A stretch of DNA of 32,295 nucleotides from the NCBI GenBank assembly GCA_900316665.1, contig ONDV01000013.1, forward strand, positions 1-32,295, in the 5' to 3' direction. The translations under genes were made by a program, and so were the position numbers. The notes under the pieces were generated by a model. The model was not told the DNA's origin. It saw only the letters and a list, made by a program, of their open reading frames with translations, and made no database searches. Shown here one piece after another: positions 7,110 to 16,508 of the stretch. How positions within the stretch are numbered: position 1 is the stretch's first letter; each line of letters begins with the position of its first letter. Origin of the DNA: an uncultured Lachnospiraceae bacterium. GTDB lineage: Bacteria > Bacillota > Clostridia > Lachnospirales > Lachnospiraceae.

Positions 7110-8279
7110 ATGAGTAAGGGCTGGAAAAGAGGACTTGCCGTAATCCTTGTCGTTATCGCCATTTTCCTGATACGGAGGAAAGGCCTTGGAATCAGAATAA
7201 GAGACAAGGTAATTGATGTGACCCAATCTGTTTCCGGGACTGCAAAAAATATAATCGGTGATGAATCGGGTGATGTCTCATCCGACGGATATGCTTATTC
7301 CGTTCTGACAAACAGTCAGAGAACCGTATATAAGGAGATAGACAAGGCTGTAAAGAACCATGACGAGATGACACTCTTAAGCACAAGCGATGCGAAGCTT
7401 ATCGAAAAGATATATCAATGTGTTATGGCTGACAATACAGGATATTTCTGGGTGCACGGTTACAGCTACACTACAACGTCGTCCTTCCTGGGAGGAACGG
7501 AGACGAAATTTTACCCCAAATATCTAATGACAAAGAATGAAGCTGAAGAAAAGCAGAAAGAGATCGATGCCGTGGCGTCTGAATGGCTCTCCGGTATAAG
7601 CACGGACGCGGGAGATTATGAAAAGTCCAAATATGTGTATGAGCTTCTTGCAAACAATGTGGATTACGATTACACGACTACGGGAGACATAAAGAATCAG
7701 ACCATAGAATCTGTTTTTCTGAAGAAGTCATCTGTATGTCAGGGGTTTGCGGATGCCACGACTTATCTTCTTAAAAAACTTGGCGTAAGCTCCTGCGTTG
7801 TGATCGGGAAAGCCTATACAGGTGAGGCGCATGCCTGGAATCTGGTGAGACTTGACGGAAAATATTATTATTTGGACAGCACCTGGGGCAACGGGACATA
7901 CAAGATAAATACCGAGATCAAAAAGCATATAAATTATGCATATCTTAATTCGGATTATGATACCTTTTCCAAGACTCATATTGCTGATGATAATTTTGAA
8001 ATTCCGAAGAGCAATGAATTCATTGATAATTATTATGTAAAAGAAGGACTTTACTTTCCGTCAGAAGACCGCATCGGAGAGGCCGACGCCCTTCGTGAAA
8101 TGTGGGATTCAGGCGGCACCGAGTGCTCAATGAGATTCGGAACGGATGAGGCTTACCTTGACGCATTTTCTTATCTTGTAGAGCAATACGGACTGAGGAA
8201 TACGATACCTGAAGCCGGAAATGTAAGTTATACGGAAGACAAGGAAAACAAAGTTCTCACATTTGTTTTTGACAGATAA
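7110..8279 (+). CDS. Membrane-anchored transglutaminase-like protein
   Basis: A 389-residue protein with one N-terminal hydrophobic segment (about 8-21, after KGWKR), predicted to anchor it with the rest outside the cell. The transglutaminase/protease-like core lies at about 170-262 and has the papain-type triad: C210 in SSVCQGFA, H241 in EAHAWN and D256 in LDSTWG. Such bacterial domains act as peptidases, amidases or cross-linkers on peptides or wall components; the substrate here cannot be told. The C-terminal 120 residues match nothing I recognise. The ATG has GGAGGG seven bases upstream. It is bounded by a terminator upstream and the degV promoter downstream, so it appears to be a lone gene. 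Confidence 0.85.
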   Translation: MSKGWKRGLAVILVVIAIFLIRRKGLGIRIRDKVIDVTQSVSGTAKNIIGDESGDVSSDGYAYSVLTNSQRTVYKEIDKAVKNHDEMTLLSTSDAKLIEKIYQCVMADNTGYFWVHGYSYTTTSSFLGGTETKFYPKYLMTKNEAEEKQKEIDAVASEWLSGISTDAGDYEKSKYVYELLANNVDYDYTTTGDIKNQTIESVFLKKSSVCQGFADATTYLLKKLGVSSCVVIGKAYTGEAHAWNLVRLDGKYYYLDSTWGNGTYKINTEIKKHINYAYLNSDYDTFSKTHIADDNFEIPKSNEFIDNYYVKEGLYFPSEDRIGEADALREMWDSGGTECSMRFGTDEAYLDAFSYLVEQYGLRNTIPEAGNVSYTEDKENKVLTFVFDR

Positions 8280-8295
8280 AGCGACTTAAGGTATT

Positions 8296-8325
8296 TTGAC
8301 ACTGACCTTGATTTTGCTGTAAAAT
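8296..8325 (+). promoter_or_regulatory. Predicted promoter of degV-folC
   Basis: A perfect TTGACA at 8296-8301, 18 bases, then TAAAAT at 8320-8325. The TTGACA lies within the recurring TTTTGACACTG element. Confidence 0.7.
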
Positions 8326-8401
8326 TAAAGAACGAGTGGCAATATGTACGATTGACACTCGTTTAATAGAACGATATGTACAGAATAGTTCGGAGGAAAC
8401 T

Positions 8402-9253
8402 ATGTACCGTATCCTTATAGACAGCTGCGGAGAGCTGTTCCCGGAAATGACCGGGGATGATCATTTCGTATCGATACCGTTGACGCTGACGGTAGACGGT
8501 CATGACATAATTGACGATGAGACATTCGACCAGGCGGATTTTTTAAAGAGAGTGGCGGCCAGCCCGACAAGTCCGCATTCCGCATGTCCGTCTCCGGAAA
8601 AATATATAGAAAGCATGAGGGGAGATTATGACAATATATATATCATCACTCTTTCCTCCCAGTTAAGCGGCTCCTATAACAGTGCCTGTCTTGCAAGAGA
8701 TATATATCTTGAGGAACTGGAGGATGATGATATGCCTCCGAAGAATATCCATGTATTCGATTCCAAGAGTGCATCGATCGGCGAGACTCTCATAGGAAGG
8801 AAGATAGCAGAATATGAAGAGGCAGGGCTTTCGTTTGATGAGGTCGTGAAAGAAACCGATAAATATATCCAGTCTCAGCATACTTTCTTCATTCTGAAAA
8901 CTCTGGAGACCCTTAGAAAGGCCGGCCGTTTGTCCGGTCTAAAGGCAATGATTGCAAATACGCTGAATATCAAGCCCATTATGGGCTCAACTCCCGAGGG
9001 TACGATACAGCAGCTGGGTCAGGCAAGAGGCATGATGAAGGCTCTGGATCGCATGGTTGACGGTATGCTTTCGGTGACGGGCGATACAGCCGGACGTGTG
9101 CTCGCCATCTCGCATTGCAATGCATTAGGGGATGTGACGGTTCTTAAAGAGAAAATCGAGAAGAAAGCCTCTTTCAAAGATATAGTGATAGTAAACACCA
9201 GAGGGGTAAGCTCTATGTACGCAAATGACGGCGGAATTATCATGGTGGTGTGA
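8402..9253 (+). CDS. DegV family fatty-acid-binding protein
   Basis: A 283-residue DegV/FakB-fold protein. Members bind a fatty acid, and FakB types present it to the kinase FakA for phosphorylation. Recognisable segments are the opening ILIDS, the SACPSPEKY stretch (usually T-S-x-PSP), LSSQLSGSYNSA at about 87-98, KAGRLSG and, near the C-terminus, ISHCNA. The usual GPG-type C-terminal motif is replaced by a less typical NTRGVSSMYANDGG. The ATG at 8402 has CGGAGG at good distance; an in-frame GTG 66 bases upstream has no such site. folC starts six bases after the stop, so the two are co-transcribed. The bound lipid is unknown and no fakA is seen. Confidence 0.88.
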   Translation: MYRILIDSCGELFPEMTGDDHFVSIPLTLTVDGHDIIDDETFDQADFLKRVAASPTSPHSACPSPEKYIESMRGDYDNIYIITLSSQLSGSYNSACLARDIYLEELEDDDMPPKNIHVFDSKSASIGETLIGRKIAEYEEAGLSFDEVVKETDKYIQSQHTFFILKTLETLRKAGRLSGLKAMIANTLNIKPIMGSTPEGTIQQLGQARGMMKALDRMVDGMLSVTGDTAGRVLAISHCNALGDVTVLKEKIEKKASFKDIVIVNTRGVSSMYANDGGIIMVV

Positions 9254-9259
9254 CAAAAT

Positions 9260-10603
9260 ATGAATTGCATGGAAAATAATACAGACACATATTTCAGTGT
9301 GGTCAGCGCGATTGAAGCAAAGCGCCGCTTCGGCAGGATGTACGGGCGCGATGTGACATCGCGCTTTCTTGATGCCGTAAACCATCCGGAGAAAGGAATG
9401 AAGATAATCCATATCGCCGGAACAAACGGCAAAGGTTCTACGGCAGCAGGACTGGAGAGGCTGCTTAGGGAAGATGGATTTTCAATCGGACTTTTCACCA
9501 GCCCACATCTTGTCGATTTCGCGGAAAGAATAAAATATAATGGAGCCGATATCAAAAGAGAAGATGTGGTGCGTATCGGGAGCATGATACTTTCAAGAAC
9601 CGTTACCATTGACGGAAAGAGTTATTATCTGCCGGATGATATTGAAGACACGATGTTTGACGACTCACTTCTCATGGCACTTATTTTTTTCAAAGAGAAA
9701 AAGTGCGACTATGTTATCCTTGAGACAGGGCTTGGAGGTCTGCATGACTCCACAAGCGGCCTTTCAGAAACTCCGGTCTTATCAATAATTACGAGAATAG
9801 GTCTCGACCACTGCGCCATACTCGGAAATACTATAGAAGAAATAGCGCATGAGAAGGCGGGGATTCTGAAGAAAGGCACAGTACTTATACTATCGGAAAA
9901 TGATGAAAGAGCCCGTGCCGTCATTAGAAAAGTGGCCGGGTCGCTTTCCTTAGAGACGGTGGATATGAATGAGGAATCTTCCTTTTCCGCTGCCGCGGAG
10001 GAGATCGTAAAAAAATATCCGTCATCCCTCAAAGGAACCTACCAGAAAGAAAACCTGACTACAGCAGCTGCCGCCTTCTTACGGTTGAAGTACGGACCTG
10101 ATTTTCAGGGATTTAATGAGTTGTCAAAAGAAGACAGAGAAAAAATAAAGAAAGCATTTATTTCCATATCCTGGCCGGGACGTATGCAGATCCTGTCTGA
10201 AGATCCTGTAATAATTGCAGACGGAGCCCATAATCCCCAGGGAGTAAAGGCTCTCCATGACAGCCTGATAAAACTTTTCGGAGATGAAAAATATATCTTT
10301 GCGACAGCGGTCCTTCGTGACAAGGATATGAAGGACATGGTAGAGATCATGGCACCCCTTTGCGGCACTGTCTATATATCACCTGTCGAAAATCAAAGGG
10401 CTCTTTCACCGGATCTTCTTTCAAATGAGTACAGCGTTTACATTGATAAAAAAGATATCCATATCTGTAAAAGCACAGAAGAGACCATCCGGCTTTCATC
10501 AGCTGACGGGAAGAGGACAGGGAGAAAGGTAATAGCCTTCGGATCGCTTTATTTTATCGGCGACCTTCTTTATGAATTAAAAAAAATACATCTCTTGCAA
10601 TAG
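9260..10603 (+). CDS. folC: Folylpolyglutamate synthase / dihydrofolate synthase
   Basis: Mur-ligase-family enzyme that adds glutamate to dihydropteroate and/or folates with ATP. The 447-residue protein has the P-loop AGTNGKGST (about 53-61), the LDHCAILGNTIEEIAHEKAGI segment in the central ATPase domain, and GAHNP in the C-terminal domain. The length fits the family. The start is uncertain between ATG 9260 and ATG 9269 because neither has a strong ribosome site; translational coupling to degV is likely. The suf promoter overlaps its last codons. With thyA and folA about 11 kb away it belongs to folate metabolism. Confidence 0.93.
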   Translation: MNCMENNTDTYFSVVSAIEAKRRFGRMYGRDVTSRFLDAVNHPEKGMKIIHIAGTNGKGSTAAGLERLLREDGFSIGLFTSPHLVDFAERIKYNGADIKREDVVRIGSMILSRTVTIDGKSYYLPDDIEDTMFDDSLLMALIFFKEKKCDYVILETGLGGLHDSTSGLSETPVLSIITRIGLDHCAILGNTIEEIAHEKAGILKKGTVLILSENDERARAVIRKVAGSLSLETVDMNEESSFSAAAEEIVKKYPSSLKGTYQKENLTTAAAAFLRLKYGPDFQGFNELSKEDREKIKKAFISISWPGRMQILSEDPVIIADGAHNPQGVKALHDSLIKLFGDEKYIFATAVLRDKDMKDMVEIMAPLCGTVYISPVENQRALSPDLLSNEYSVYIDKKDIHICKSTEETIRLSSADGKRTGRKVIAFGSLYFIGDLLYELKKIHLLQ

Positions 10604-10622
10604 CAAAAACATTTGATATAAT
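10595..10622 (+). promoter_or_regulatory. Predicted suf operon promoter
   Basis: TTGCAA at 10595-10600, 16 bases, then a perfect TATAAT at 10617-10622, with TG one base upstream (extended -10). The -35 lies inside the end of folC. Transcription should begin near 10629. Confidence 0.75.
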
Positions 10623-10640
10623 AGGCGTGGATTAATTACT

Positions 10641-10661
10641 AGTATTTCCCTAGGAATTACT
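10641..10661 (+). promoter_or_regulatory. Candidate operator in the suf leader
   Basis: AGTATTTCC (10641-10649) and GGAATTACT (10653-10661) form an inverted repeat around CTA with eight of nine positions paired. It starts about 12 bases after the predicted transcript start, where a repressor would block elongation. An Rrf2-type Fe-S regulator is a plausible binder, by inference only. Confidence 0.45.
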
Positions 10662-10688
10662 GAAGAATAGATCAAGGAGGAACAATTT

Positions 10689-11453
10689 ATGTCAGAAGAA
10701 CTTTTGAAGGTATCTGGCTTAAGGACATCTGTTGCTGATGAGGACAAAGAGATACTGCATGGTGTGGATCTTACGGTAGGCCTTGGTGAGACTCATGTCA
10801 TAATGGGACCGAACGGAGCAGGTAAATCAACCCTCGGCTCATCCATAATGGGAGATCCCAGATATAAAAAGACGGCAGGAAAGATCGTGTTTAAAGGTGA
10901 GGACATCACGGATCTAAGCACGGATAAGATTGCAAAGATGGGGATCTTTCTCTCTTTCCAGAATCCGATCGAAGTACCAGGCATATCGCTTTCAAACTTT
11001 ATCAGGACGGCGATCGAGAATAAGACCGGCGAGCATATAAGGCTCTGGGACTTCAAAAAAGAACTTGAGAAGACAATGGAGATCCTTAATATGGATCCGT
11101 CCTATGCCGACAGAGATCTTAACGTCGGATTTTCCGGCGGAGAGAAAAAGAAGGCGGAGATCCTGCAGCTTCTCATGCTGAAGCCGGATCTTGCGATACT
11201 TGATGAGACTGATTCGGGACTTGATGTAGATGCTGTCCGTACAGTTTCAAAGGGTATAGAAGAATACAAGAAATCCGTGGGCGGAGCCCTTCTTATCATC
11301 ACACATTCGACCAGGATCTTGGAGTCTCTCGCGGTCGACAGGACCCATGTCCTTGCTGACGGAAAGATCATTTTTGACGGAGACAGCTCTGTGATCGATG
11401 ATATCAATAAAAACGGATTTGAGAAATATCTGGCAAAGGAAGACGAGAGGTGA
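10689..11453 (+). CDS. sufC: SufC, ABC-type ATPase of the Fe-S cluster scaffold
   Basis: Soluble ATPase that drives Fe-S cluster assembly on the SufB-SufD scaffold. The 254-residue protein has Walker A GPNGAGKST (40-48), the Q-loop near QNP (91-93), the SufC-type signature FSGGEKKK (148-155) and Walker B LAILDETDSGLD (168-179). There is no transmembrane domain, as expected. AAGGAGG precedes the ATG. It is the first gene of the order C-B-D-S-U, and sufB begins seven bases after its stop. The order differs from sufCDSUB of Bacillus subtilis. Confidence 0.96.
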   Translation: MSEELLKVSGLRTSVADEDKEILHGVDLTVGLGETHVIMGPNGAGKSTLGSSIMGDPRYKKTAGKIVFKGEDITDLSTDKIAKMGIFLSFQNPIEVPGISLSNFIRTAIENKTGEHIRLWDFKKELEKTMEILNMDPSYADRDLNVGFSGGEKKKAEILQLLMLKPDLAILDETDSGLDVDAVRTVSKGIEEYKKSVGGALLIITHSTRILESLAVDRTHVLADGKIIFDGDSSVIDDINKNGFEKYLAKEDER

Positions 11454-11460
11454 TCCTGAT

Positions 11461-12870
11461 ATGAAGGAGAAAGCTGAAGTACATGACATAGACAGGAGCA
11501 TGTATGATTTCAGATATTCTGAGGATGACGCGTTCAAACTCAAAGAGGGTCTGACGAGCGATATAGTGGAGCAGATCTCAAAGGAAAAGAATGATCCTCA
11601 GTGGATGGCTGATTTCAGACAGAAGTCGCTTGAGATCTATAATTCCATGGATGTCCCGGAATGGGGACCGCCGATTGACGGACTGGATATGGATCATATC
11701 GTTACATATGTGCGTCCGAAGAATAACAAGATGGAATCAGACTGGAAGGATGTGCCGGAGGATATAAAGGATACATTCGAGAAGCTCGGCATCCCTCAGG
11801 CTGAGAGACAGAGTCTGGCAGGAGTAGGCGCACAGTATGATTCCGAGCTCGTATATCATAATGTAAAGAAGGAAGTGGCAGAGCAGGGCGTCATTTATTC
11901 TGATGTGGAGAGCGCTCTCCATGGTCCTTACGGGGATATGATAAAAGATCATTTCATGAAGCTCATTACTCCGAGAGACCATAAATTTGCAGCGCTTCAC
12001 GGAGCAGTGTGGTCAGGCGGTTCATTTGTATATGTGCCCGCCGGAGTGCATGTATCTATTCCGCTTCAGTCTTATTTCAGACTGAATGCTGCCGGAGCCG
12101 GACAGTTCGAGCATACGCTTATTATTGTAGAGGACGGAGCTTATCTTCATTTCATAGAAGGATGCTCGGCACCCAAATATAATGTGGCTAACCTTCATGC
12201 CGGCGCCGTGGAGCTCTTTGTCGGAAAGAATGCGACGCTTCGTTATTCTACAATTGAAAACTGGTCCAAGAATATGTATAACCTGAATACCAAGAGAGCC
12301 AGAGTCGAAGAGGGCGGCAAGATCGAATGGATCTCCGGATCATTCGGTTCACATGTGTCATATCTTTATCCTATGAGCGTTCTCGAAGGCGCCGGAGCAA
12401 GATCGGAATTCACATCGGTAACATTTGCCGGTAAAGGACAGAATCTTGATACAGGCTGCAAGGTCGTTCATAACGCGCCTGACACTTCGAGTTATGTGAA
12501 TACGAGATCGATCTCAAAAGACGGAGGCATCTCTACTTTCAGATCGGCAGTCGTTATTACCCCCAAGGCCGTCCGCTCGAAGTCATCCGTATCCTGCCAG
12601 TCTCTGATGCTTGATGATATAAGCAGATCCGATACGATTCCCGCAATGGATATAAGGACCGGTCAGTGTGATGTTGGACATGAGGCCAGAATAGGACGAA
12701 TCTCAGACGAGACTGTCTTTTATCTTATGAGCCGCGGTATGTCTGAAGAGGACGCGAGAGCCCTGATAGTAAGCGGATTTGCGGATAATGTAGGGAAGGA
12801 ACTTCCTCTCGAGTACGCAGTGGAGATGAATAATCTCATAAGACTTGAGATGAAGGGCGCGATTGGTTGA
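11461..12870 (+). CDS. sufB: SufB, Fe-S cluster scaffold subunit
   Basis: Core scaffold on which the SUF machinery builds Fe-S clusters, in complex with SufC and SufD. The 469-residue protein keeps the conserved C-terminal beta-helix region: SVSCQSLMLDD, then SRSDTIPAMDIR, then GHEARIGRIS, then FYLMSRG and the PLEYAVEMNNLI-like tail. The start is ATG 11461, which has GAGAGGTG upstream; an in-frame upstream start at 11398 would run far into sufC. It lies second in the operon, and sufD starts 14 bases after the stop. Confidence 0.96.
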   Translation: MKEKAEVHDIDRSMYDFRYSEDDAFKLKEGLTSDIVEQISKEKNDPQWMADFRQKSLEIYNSMDVPEWGPPIDGLDMDHIVTYVRPKNNKMESDWKDVPEDIKDTFEKLGIPQAERQSLAGVGAQYDSELVYHNVKKEVAEQGVIYSDVESALHGPYGDMIKDHFMKLITPRDHKFAALHGAVWSGGSFVYVPAGVHVSIPLQSYFRLNAAGAGQFEHTLIIVEDGAYLHFIEGCSAPKYNVANLHAGAVELFVGKNATLRYSTIENWSKNMYNLNTKRARVEEGGKIEWISGSFGSHVSYLYPMSVLEGAGARSEFTSVTFAGKGQNLDTGCKVVHNAPDTSSYVNTRSISKDGGISTFRSAVVITPKAVRSKSSVSCQSLMLDDISRSDTIPAMDIRTGQCDVGHEARIGRISDETVFYLMSRGMSEEDARALIVSGFADNVGKELPLEYAVEMNNLIRLEMKGAIG

Positions 12871-12884
12871 TGTCAGGAGGAATT

Positions 12885-13940
12885 ATGGATAATAAGACTA
12901 TAAAGGTAAATAGAATTCCATCGCTGACATGGAACTGGCTTCATATGAATGAGACAGTGGTATCTGATGTGGAGTCCGGCTCGGATTTTATCATTGAGCA
13001 GGACATACCGTCGGGGGTCAGCGTACGTGAGTCAGAGATATCTGCAATGTCAGATGAAAAGACCGGTATAGGTAAGGAACTTTCTGATTTGATTGGGAAT
13101 TCCGTTCCGGTTCATGAATATATAATAGAGAAGAATGAAAAACCTGAAGATCCGGTAAGGCTTGAATTTAATTTTAAAGAGAAGGAAAAATCTGTATCGC
13201 TTATTGATATATATGCCAGAGAAAATTCTGAGAGCTATGTGATCATGACATACAGATCAGAAAAGGAAGCATCAAACGGCTCTATAGTTCAGACCAGATA
13301 TCATATAGCGCCCGGCGCAATTCTTCATCTGATCCAGGTGCAGATGCTGGGAAGCGGATTCAGGTTTATAAATGATATCGGCGGAACAATAGAGAACGAC
13401 GGATCTTTTGACCTGATTCAGCTGATACTGGGCGGACATGAATCGTATTACGGCGCATACAATACCCTGTCAGGCAAAAAGTCGAATTTGAATGTAGACA
13501 TTGCTTATGATCTTGGCGGCGATTCAAACCTCGACATGAATTATGTAGCATATCATACCGGAAAAAAGAGCGTCTGCAACATCAATGCCGACGGAGTGCT
13601 TAGAGATAAATCAAAGAAACTCTTCCGAGGCACGATTGATTTCAGAAGAGGCTCTGCCGGAGCCAAAGGCGATGAGATGGAAAATGTCCTGCTTTTAAGC
13701 GATACCATCGGAAACCGCACAATTCCCGTGATCCTCTGTGATGAAGAAGATGTAGAGGGAAATCACGGAGCGTCCATAGGAAGACTTGATGACAGCCTTA
13801 TGTTTTATCTCGAATCGCGAGGTCTCGATCCGAGCGAGGTCAACGAGATGATGGCACGCGCCAGGGTAGATGCTGTGGCTGACAGGATCCGCGATTCAAA
13901 GACAAGAGACGAGATAAGGGATTATCTGGACAAGAAGTGA
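12885..13940 (+). CDS. sufD: SufD, Fe-S cluster scaffold partner
   Basis: Paralogue of SufB that completes the SufBCD scaffold. The 351-residue protein is variable in its N-terminal half but shows the family C-terminal pattern: RGTIDFRRGSAGAKGDEMENVLLLSD, IPVILCDEEDVEGNHGASIGRLD, and MFYLESRGL. The histidine in GNHGASIG matches the conserved SufD position. The ATG at 12885 has CAGGAGG; earlier in-frame starts (12867, 12870) overlap the sufB stop and lack such a site. sufS starts 16 bases later. It is shorter than E. coli SufD (423), as is common in Firmicutes. Confidence 0.92.
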   Translation: MDNKTIKVNRIPSLTWNWLHMNETVVSDVESGSDFIIEQDIPSGVSVRESEISAMSDEKTGIGKELSDLIGNSVPVHEYIIEKNEKPEDPVRLEFNFKEKEKSVSLIDIYARENSESYVIMTYRSEKEASNGSIVQTRYHIAPGAILHLIQVQMLGSGFRFINDIGGTIENDGSFDLIQLILGGHESYYGAYNTLSGKKSNLNVDIAYDLGGDSNLDMNYVAYHTGKKSVCNINADGVLRDKSKKLFRGTIDFRRGSAGAKGDEMENVLLLSDTIGNRTIPVILCDEEDVEGNHGASIGRLDDSLMFYLESRGLDPSEVNEMMARARVDAVADRIRDSKTRDEIRDYLDKK

Positions 13941-13956
13941 CTTCGGAGATGAATTT

Positions 13957-15180
13957 ATGACAAGCGAAGATAAAAAAATAAGAGAGCAGTTTCCGGTTCT
14001 TACAAACAGGGACATAGTATATCTTGATAACGCGGCTACCACTCAGAAGCCTCCTTGCGTTGTAGCTGCCGTCCAGCAGTATTATGAGAAAAACAATGCA
14101 AATCCCATGCGTGGTCTTTATGAGCTTTCTATTGACGCGACAGAGGCTTACGAGCAGGCGAGAAAGACCGTCGCTGATTTTATCAATGCCGGGGATCCGT
14201 CTGAAATCGTATTTACAAGGAACGCTACAGAAGGCCTGAACCTGGTTGCGTATTCTTACGGCATGCATATGCTTGATGCCGGCGATGAAATAATAACAAC
14301 AGTTATCGAGCATCACAGCAATATGCTCCCCTGGCAGATGGTTGCAAGAGAGAAGGGCGTAAGCATTACATATCTGAAACCTGATATGGACGGATATCTG
14401 GATCCTGATAAGCTCAAGGAGAAGATTTCCGACAAGACAAAGATCGTCGCCATCACCCAGGTGTCAAATGTATTCGGACGTGAGAATGAGATAAAGGAGC
14501 TTGCAGCCATAGCCCATAAAGCAGGAGCGGTCTTTGTCTGTGACGGAGCCCAGTCCGTGCCTCATATGAAAGTGGATGTAAGGGATCTCGATGTGGATTT
14601 TCTGTCTTTCTCCGGTCACAAGATGTATGCTCCGATGGGCATAGGAGTCCTCTATGGGAAAAAGGAGCTGCTTTCAAAGATGCCTCCTTTCCTCTATGGC
14701 GGCGAGATGATCGAGACCGTGACTCTTGAGAAGGCTACCTATGCGGAGCTGCCTCATAAATTTGAAGCGGGCACGGTGAATGTGGGCGGAGCAGTAGGGC
14801 TTCAGGCTGCTATTGAATTTATGAAGAGATTCGGATGGGAAAAGATTGAAGGACGCGAGAATGAGCTGACGGAATATGCCTTTGAAAAGATGAATGCCAT
14901 ACCCCATGTTCACATTATAGGCTCCCAAAATCCCAGAGAACATCACGGCATCATTGCTTTTTCCATAGACGGAGTGCACCCGCACGATGTGGCGGAAATT
15001 TTTTCAAGCAAAAGCATTGCGGTCAGAGCCGGTCATCACTGCGCCCAGCCGCTTCATAAATTCATCGGTACCATGTCATCCACCAGGATGAGTCTTGCTT
15101 TCTATAATGATGAGGATGACATCGACAAATTCATCGACTGCCTTTCGGATATAAGGCGTGAGATGGGATACAAAGATTAA
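13957..15180 (+). CDS. sufS: SufS, cysteine desulfurase
   Basis: PLP enzyme that takes sulfur from cysteine and passes it as persulfide to SufU. The 407-residue class-V aminotransferase-fold protein has the PLP lysine K222 in FSGHKMYAP and the active-site cysteine C362 in RAGHHCAQP, the short loop typical of the SufS group. EHHSNMLPW (118-126) and CDGAQSVPH (195-203) are also family segments. It lies fourth in the operon and sufU follows after 24 bases. The assignment to SufS rather than IscS rests on the active-site loop and the gene context. Confidence 0.96.
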   Translation: MTSEDKKIREQFPVLTNRDIVYLDNAATTQKPPCVVAAVQQYYEKNNANPMRGLYELSIDATEAYEQARKTVADFINAGDPSEIVFTRNATEGLNLVAYSYGMHMLDAGDEIITTVIEHHSNMLPWQMVAREKGVSITYLKPDMDGYLDPDKLKEKISDKTKIVAITQVSNVFGRENEIKELAAIAHKAGAVFVCDGAQSVPHMKVDVRDLDVDFLSFSGHKMYAPMGIGVLYGKKELLSKMPPFLYGGEMIETVTLEKATYAELPHKFEAGTVNVGGAVGLQAAIEFMKRFGWEKIEGRENELTEYAFEKMNAIPHVHIIGSQNPREHHGIIAFSIDGVHPHDVAEIFSSKSIAVRAGHHCAQPLHKFIGTMSSTRMSLAFYNDEDDIDKFIDCLSDIRREMGYKD

Positions 15181-15204
15181 TGGCGTTTTTTAGGAGTGAT
15201 ATAT

Positions 15205-15636
15205 ATGCCAGCAAATAATACATTTTACAATGAGATTCTTACAGACCATAATCTGCATCCTCTCCATAAGCATAAGCTGCCGGATGCTAATATGACTCTG
15301 GAGGGAGTAAATCCTTCATGCGGCGACGATATTGTTCTGAATCTGAAGGTCGAGGACGGAAAAGTGACGGACGGTTCATTTGAGGGAGACGGTTGCGCCA
15401 TATCTCAGGCAAGCGCTGATATAATGCTTGATCTGATCATTGGGCAGCCGGTCGAGAAAGCCGAGCATCTGGCGGACGTCTTTCACAGGATGATAACAGG
15501 AACAATTACTGATAAGGAAAAAGAAGAACTTGGAGAGGCCGGCATTCTTGAAGATGTTTCTCATATGCCTGCAAGGACAAAATGCGCCGTGCTCGGCTGG
15601 CATACGATGGACGAGATGCTGAAGGAGAATTCCTGA
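15205..15636 (+). CDS. sufU: SufU, zinc-dependent sulfur-transfer protein
   Basis: Accepts sulfur from SufS and delivers it to the SufBCD scaffold. The 143-residue protein has the SufU zinc ligands C39 and D41 in PSCGDD, C64 in GDGCAIS, and C127 in RTKCAVL, plus the insert region around 90-115 that separates SufU from IscU. The ATG at 15205 is placed eight bases after AGGAG; a GTG at 15196 would overlap that site. Its TGA overlaps the ATG of the HAD phosphatase gene, so translation of the two is coupled. Confidence 0.95.
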   Translation: MPANNTFYNEILTDHNLHPLHKHKLPDANMTLEGVNPSCGDDIVLNLKVEDGKVTDGSFEGDGCAISQASADIMLDLIIGQPVEKAEHLADVFHRMITGTITDKEKEELGEAGILEDVSHMPARTKCAVLGWHTMDEMLKENS

Positions 15637-16418
15637 TGAAAAAGGCTCTGTTCTTCGACATCGACGGAACTTTATTAGGGGCTGATCATAAAGTGCCCAA
15701 GAGCGCGTCCCTTGCCATTTCCGCGGCAAGAAAGCGAGGATGTCTCGTATTTATTAATTCCGGTCGCTGCATGGGAATGCTGAATGGATTTGATAAAAAA
15801 ATAGAATTGGACGGAATCCTTGCAGGCTGCGGTACCGAGATCGTGATCGACGGAGAGATAAGGGAAAACTTTATTATTCCGGAGGACTTGAGACAGCGTC
15901 TTATCAAGGCGGACAGAAAATATAACGTGGATATAATTCTCGAAGGCCCGGACGGCAATCATTACAGGGAAGGCAAGTCGAGATTCCCTGTCGTGAATGA
16001 AATACGGGCAATGACTGAGGCAATAGGCGCTGTTTCTCATCAGCCTTTTGAAAGTAACTATGAAATATCAAAGTTCTGTCTGCAGGCGGATGATGCTTCT
16101 GATATGTCAGGACTTAAATCAGAATTCGGTTCTGATTTTGATATAATAGACAGAGGCGAGGGCTTCTTTGAATGTGTACCAAAGGGCTTCAGCAAGGGCA
16201 GCGCATTAATAAAAACACTTGAATATACAGGAATCGGACTCGATGATGCATACTGCTTTGGTGATTCTTCAAATGATCTTTCGATGTTTCAAAGCTGTCG
16301 TCATGCTATTGCCATGAAGGATCATTCCAATGAGCTTGATCCATACACTGAATACGTCACCGACAGTCCGGAGAATGACGGGATCATGAAGGCCTTGAAA
16401 AAATCTGGAATCATCTGA
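15636..16418 (+). CDS. Cof-type HAD-superfamily phosphatase
   Basis: A 260-residue HAD phosphatase of the Cof (IIB cap) group. Motif I is FFDIDGTLL with the nucleophile aspartate at residue 8; motif II is INSGR; motif III is the lysine in KGFSKGSAL; motif IV is FGDSSNDLSM. Such enzymes act on sugar phosphates, nucleotides or cofactor phosphates such as FMN; the substrate is not readable from sequence. The ATG at 15636 overlaps the sufU stop and has AAGGAG. An upstream in-frame start (15582) lies in the sufU coding region. Coupling to suf may be only positional. Confidence 0.9.
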   Translation: MKKALFFDIDGTLLGADHKVPKSASLAISAARKRGCLVFINSGRCMGMLNGFDKKIELDGILAGCGTEIVIDGEIRENFIIPEDLRQRLIKADRKYNVDIILEGPDGNHYREGKSRFPVVNEIRAMTEAIGAVSHQPFESNYEISKFCLQADDASDMSGLKSEFGSDFDIIDRGEGFFECVPKGFSKGSALIKTLEYTGIGLDDAYCFGDSSNDLSMFQSCRHAIAMKDHSNELDPYTEYVTDSPENDGIMKALKKSGII

Positions 16419-16508
16419 ATCGGATGCTCAGAGCCTGATGGTGCCGGATAGACATTATCGTTTATACATGTAAGAGCGCGTTTTTTTATTTTTTTAAGGA
16501 GGCATAAA

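Noticed and set aside
11398..11460. Upstream start for sufB inside sufC
   Set aside because: It would overlap sufC by 56 bases; the ATG at 11461 has a good ribosome site and matches the normal N-terminus.
15582..15635. Upstream start for the HAD phosphatase inside sufU
   Set aside because: The extension is sufU read in another frame; ATG 15636 has AAGGAG and begins right before motif I.
16419..16508. Promoter or terminator before galK
   Set aside because: T-runs are present but there is no good hairpin and no convincing -35/-10 pair.
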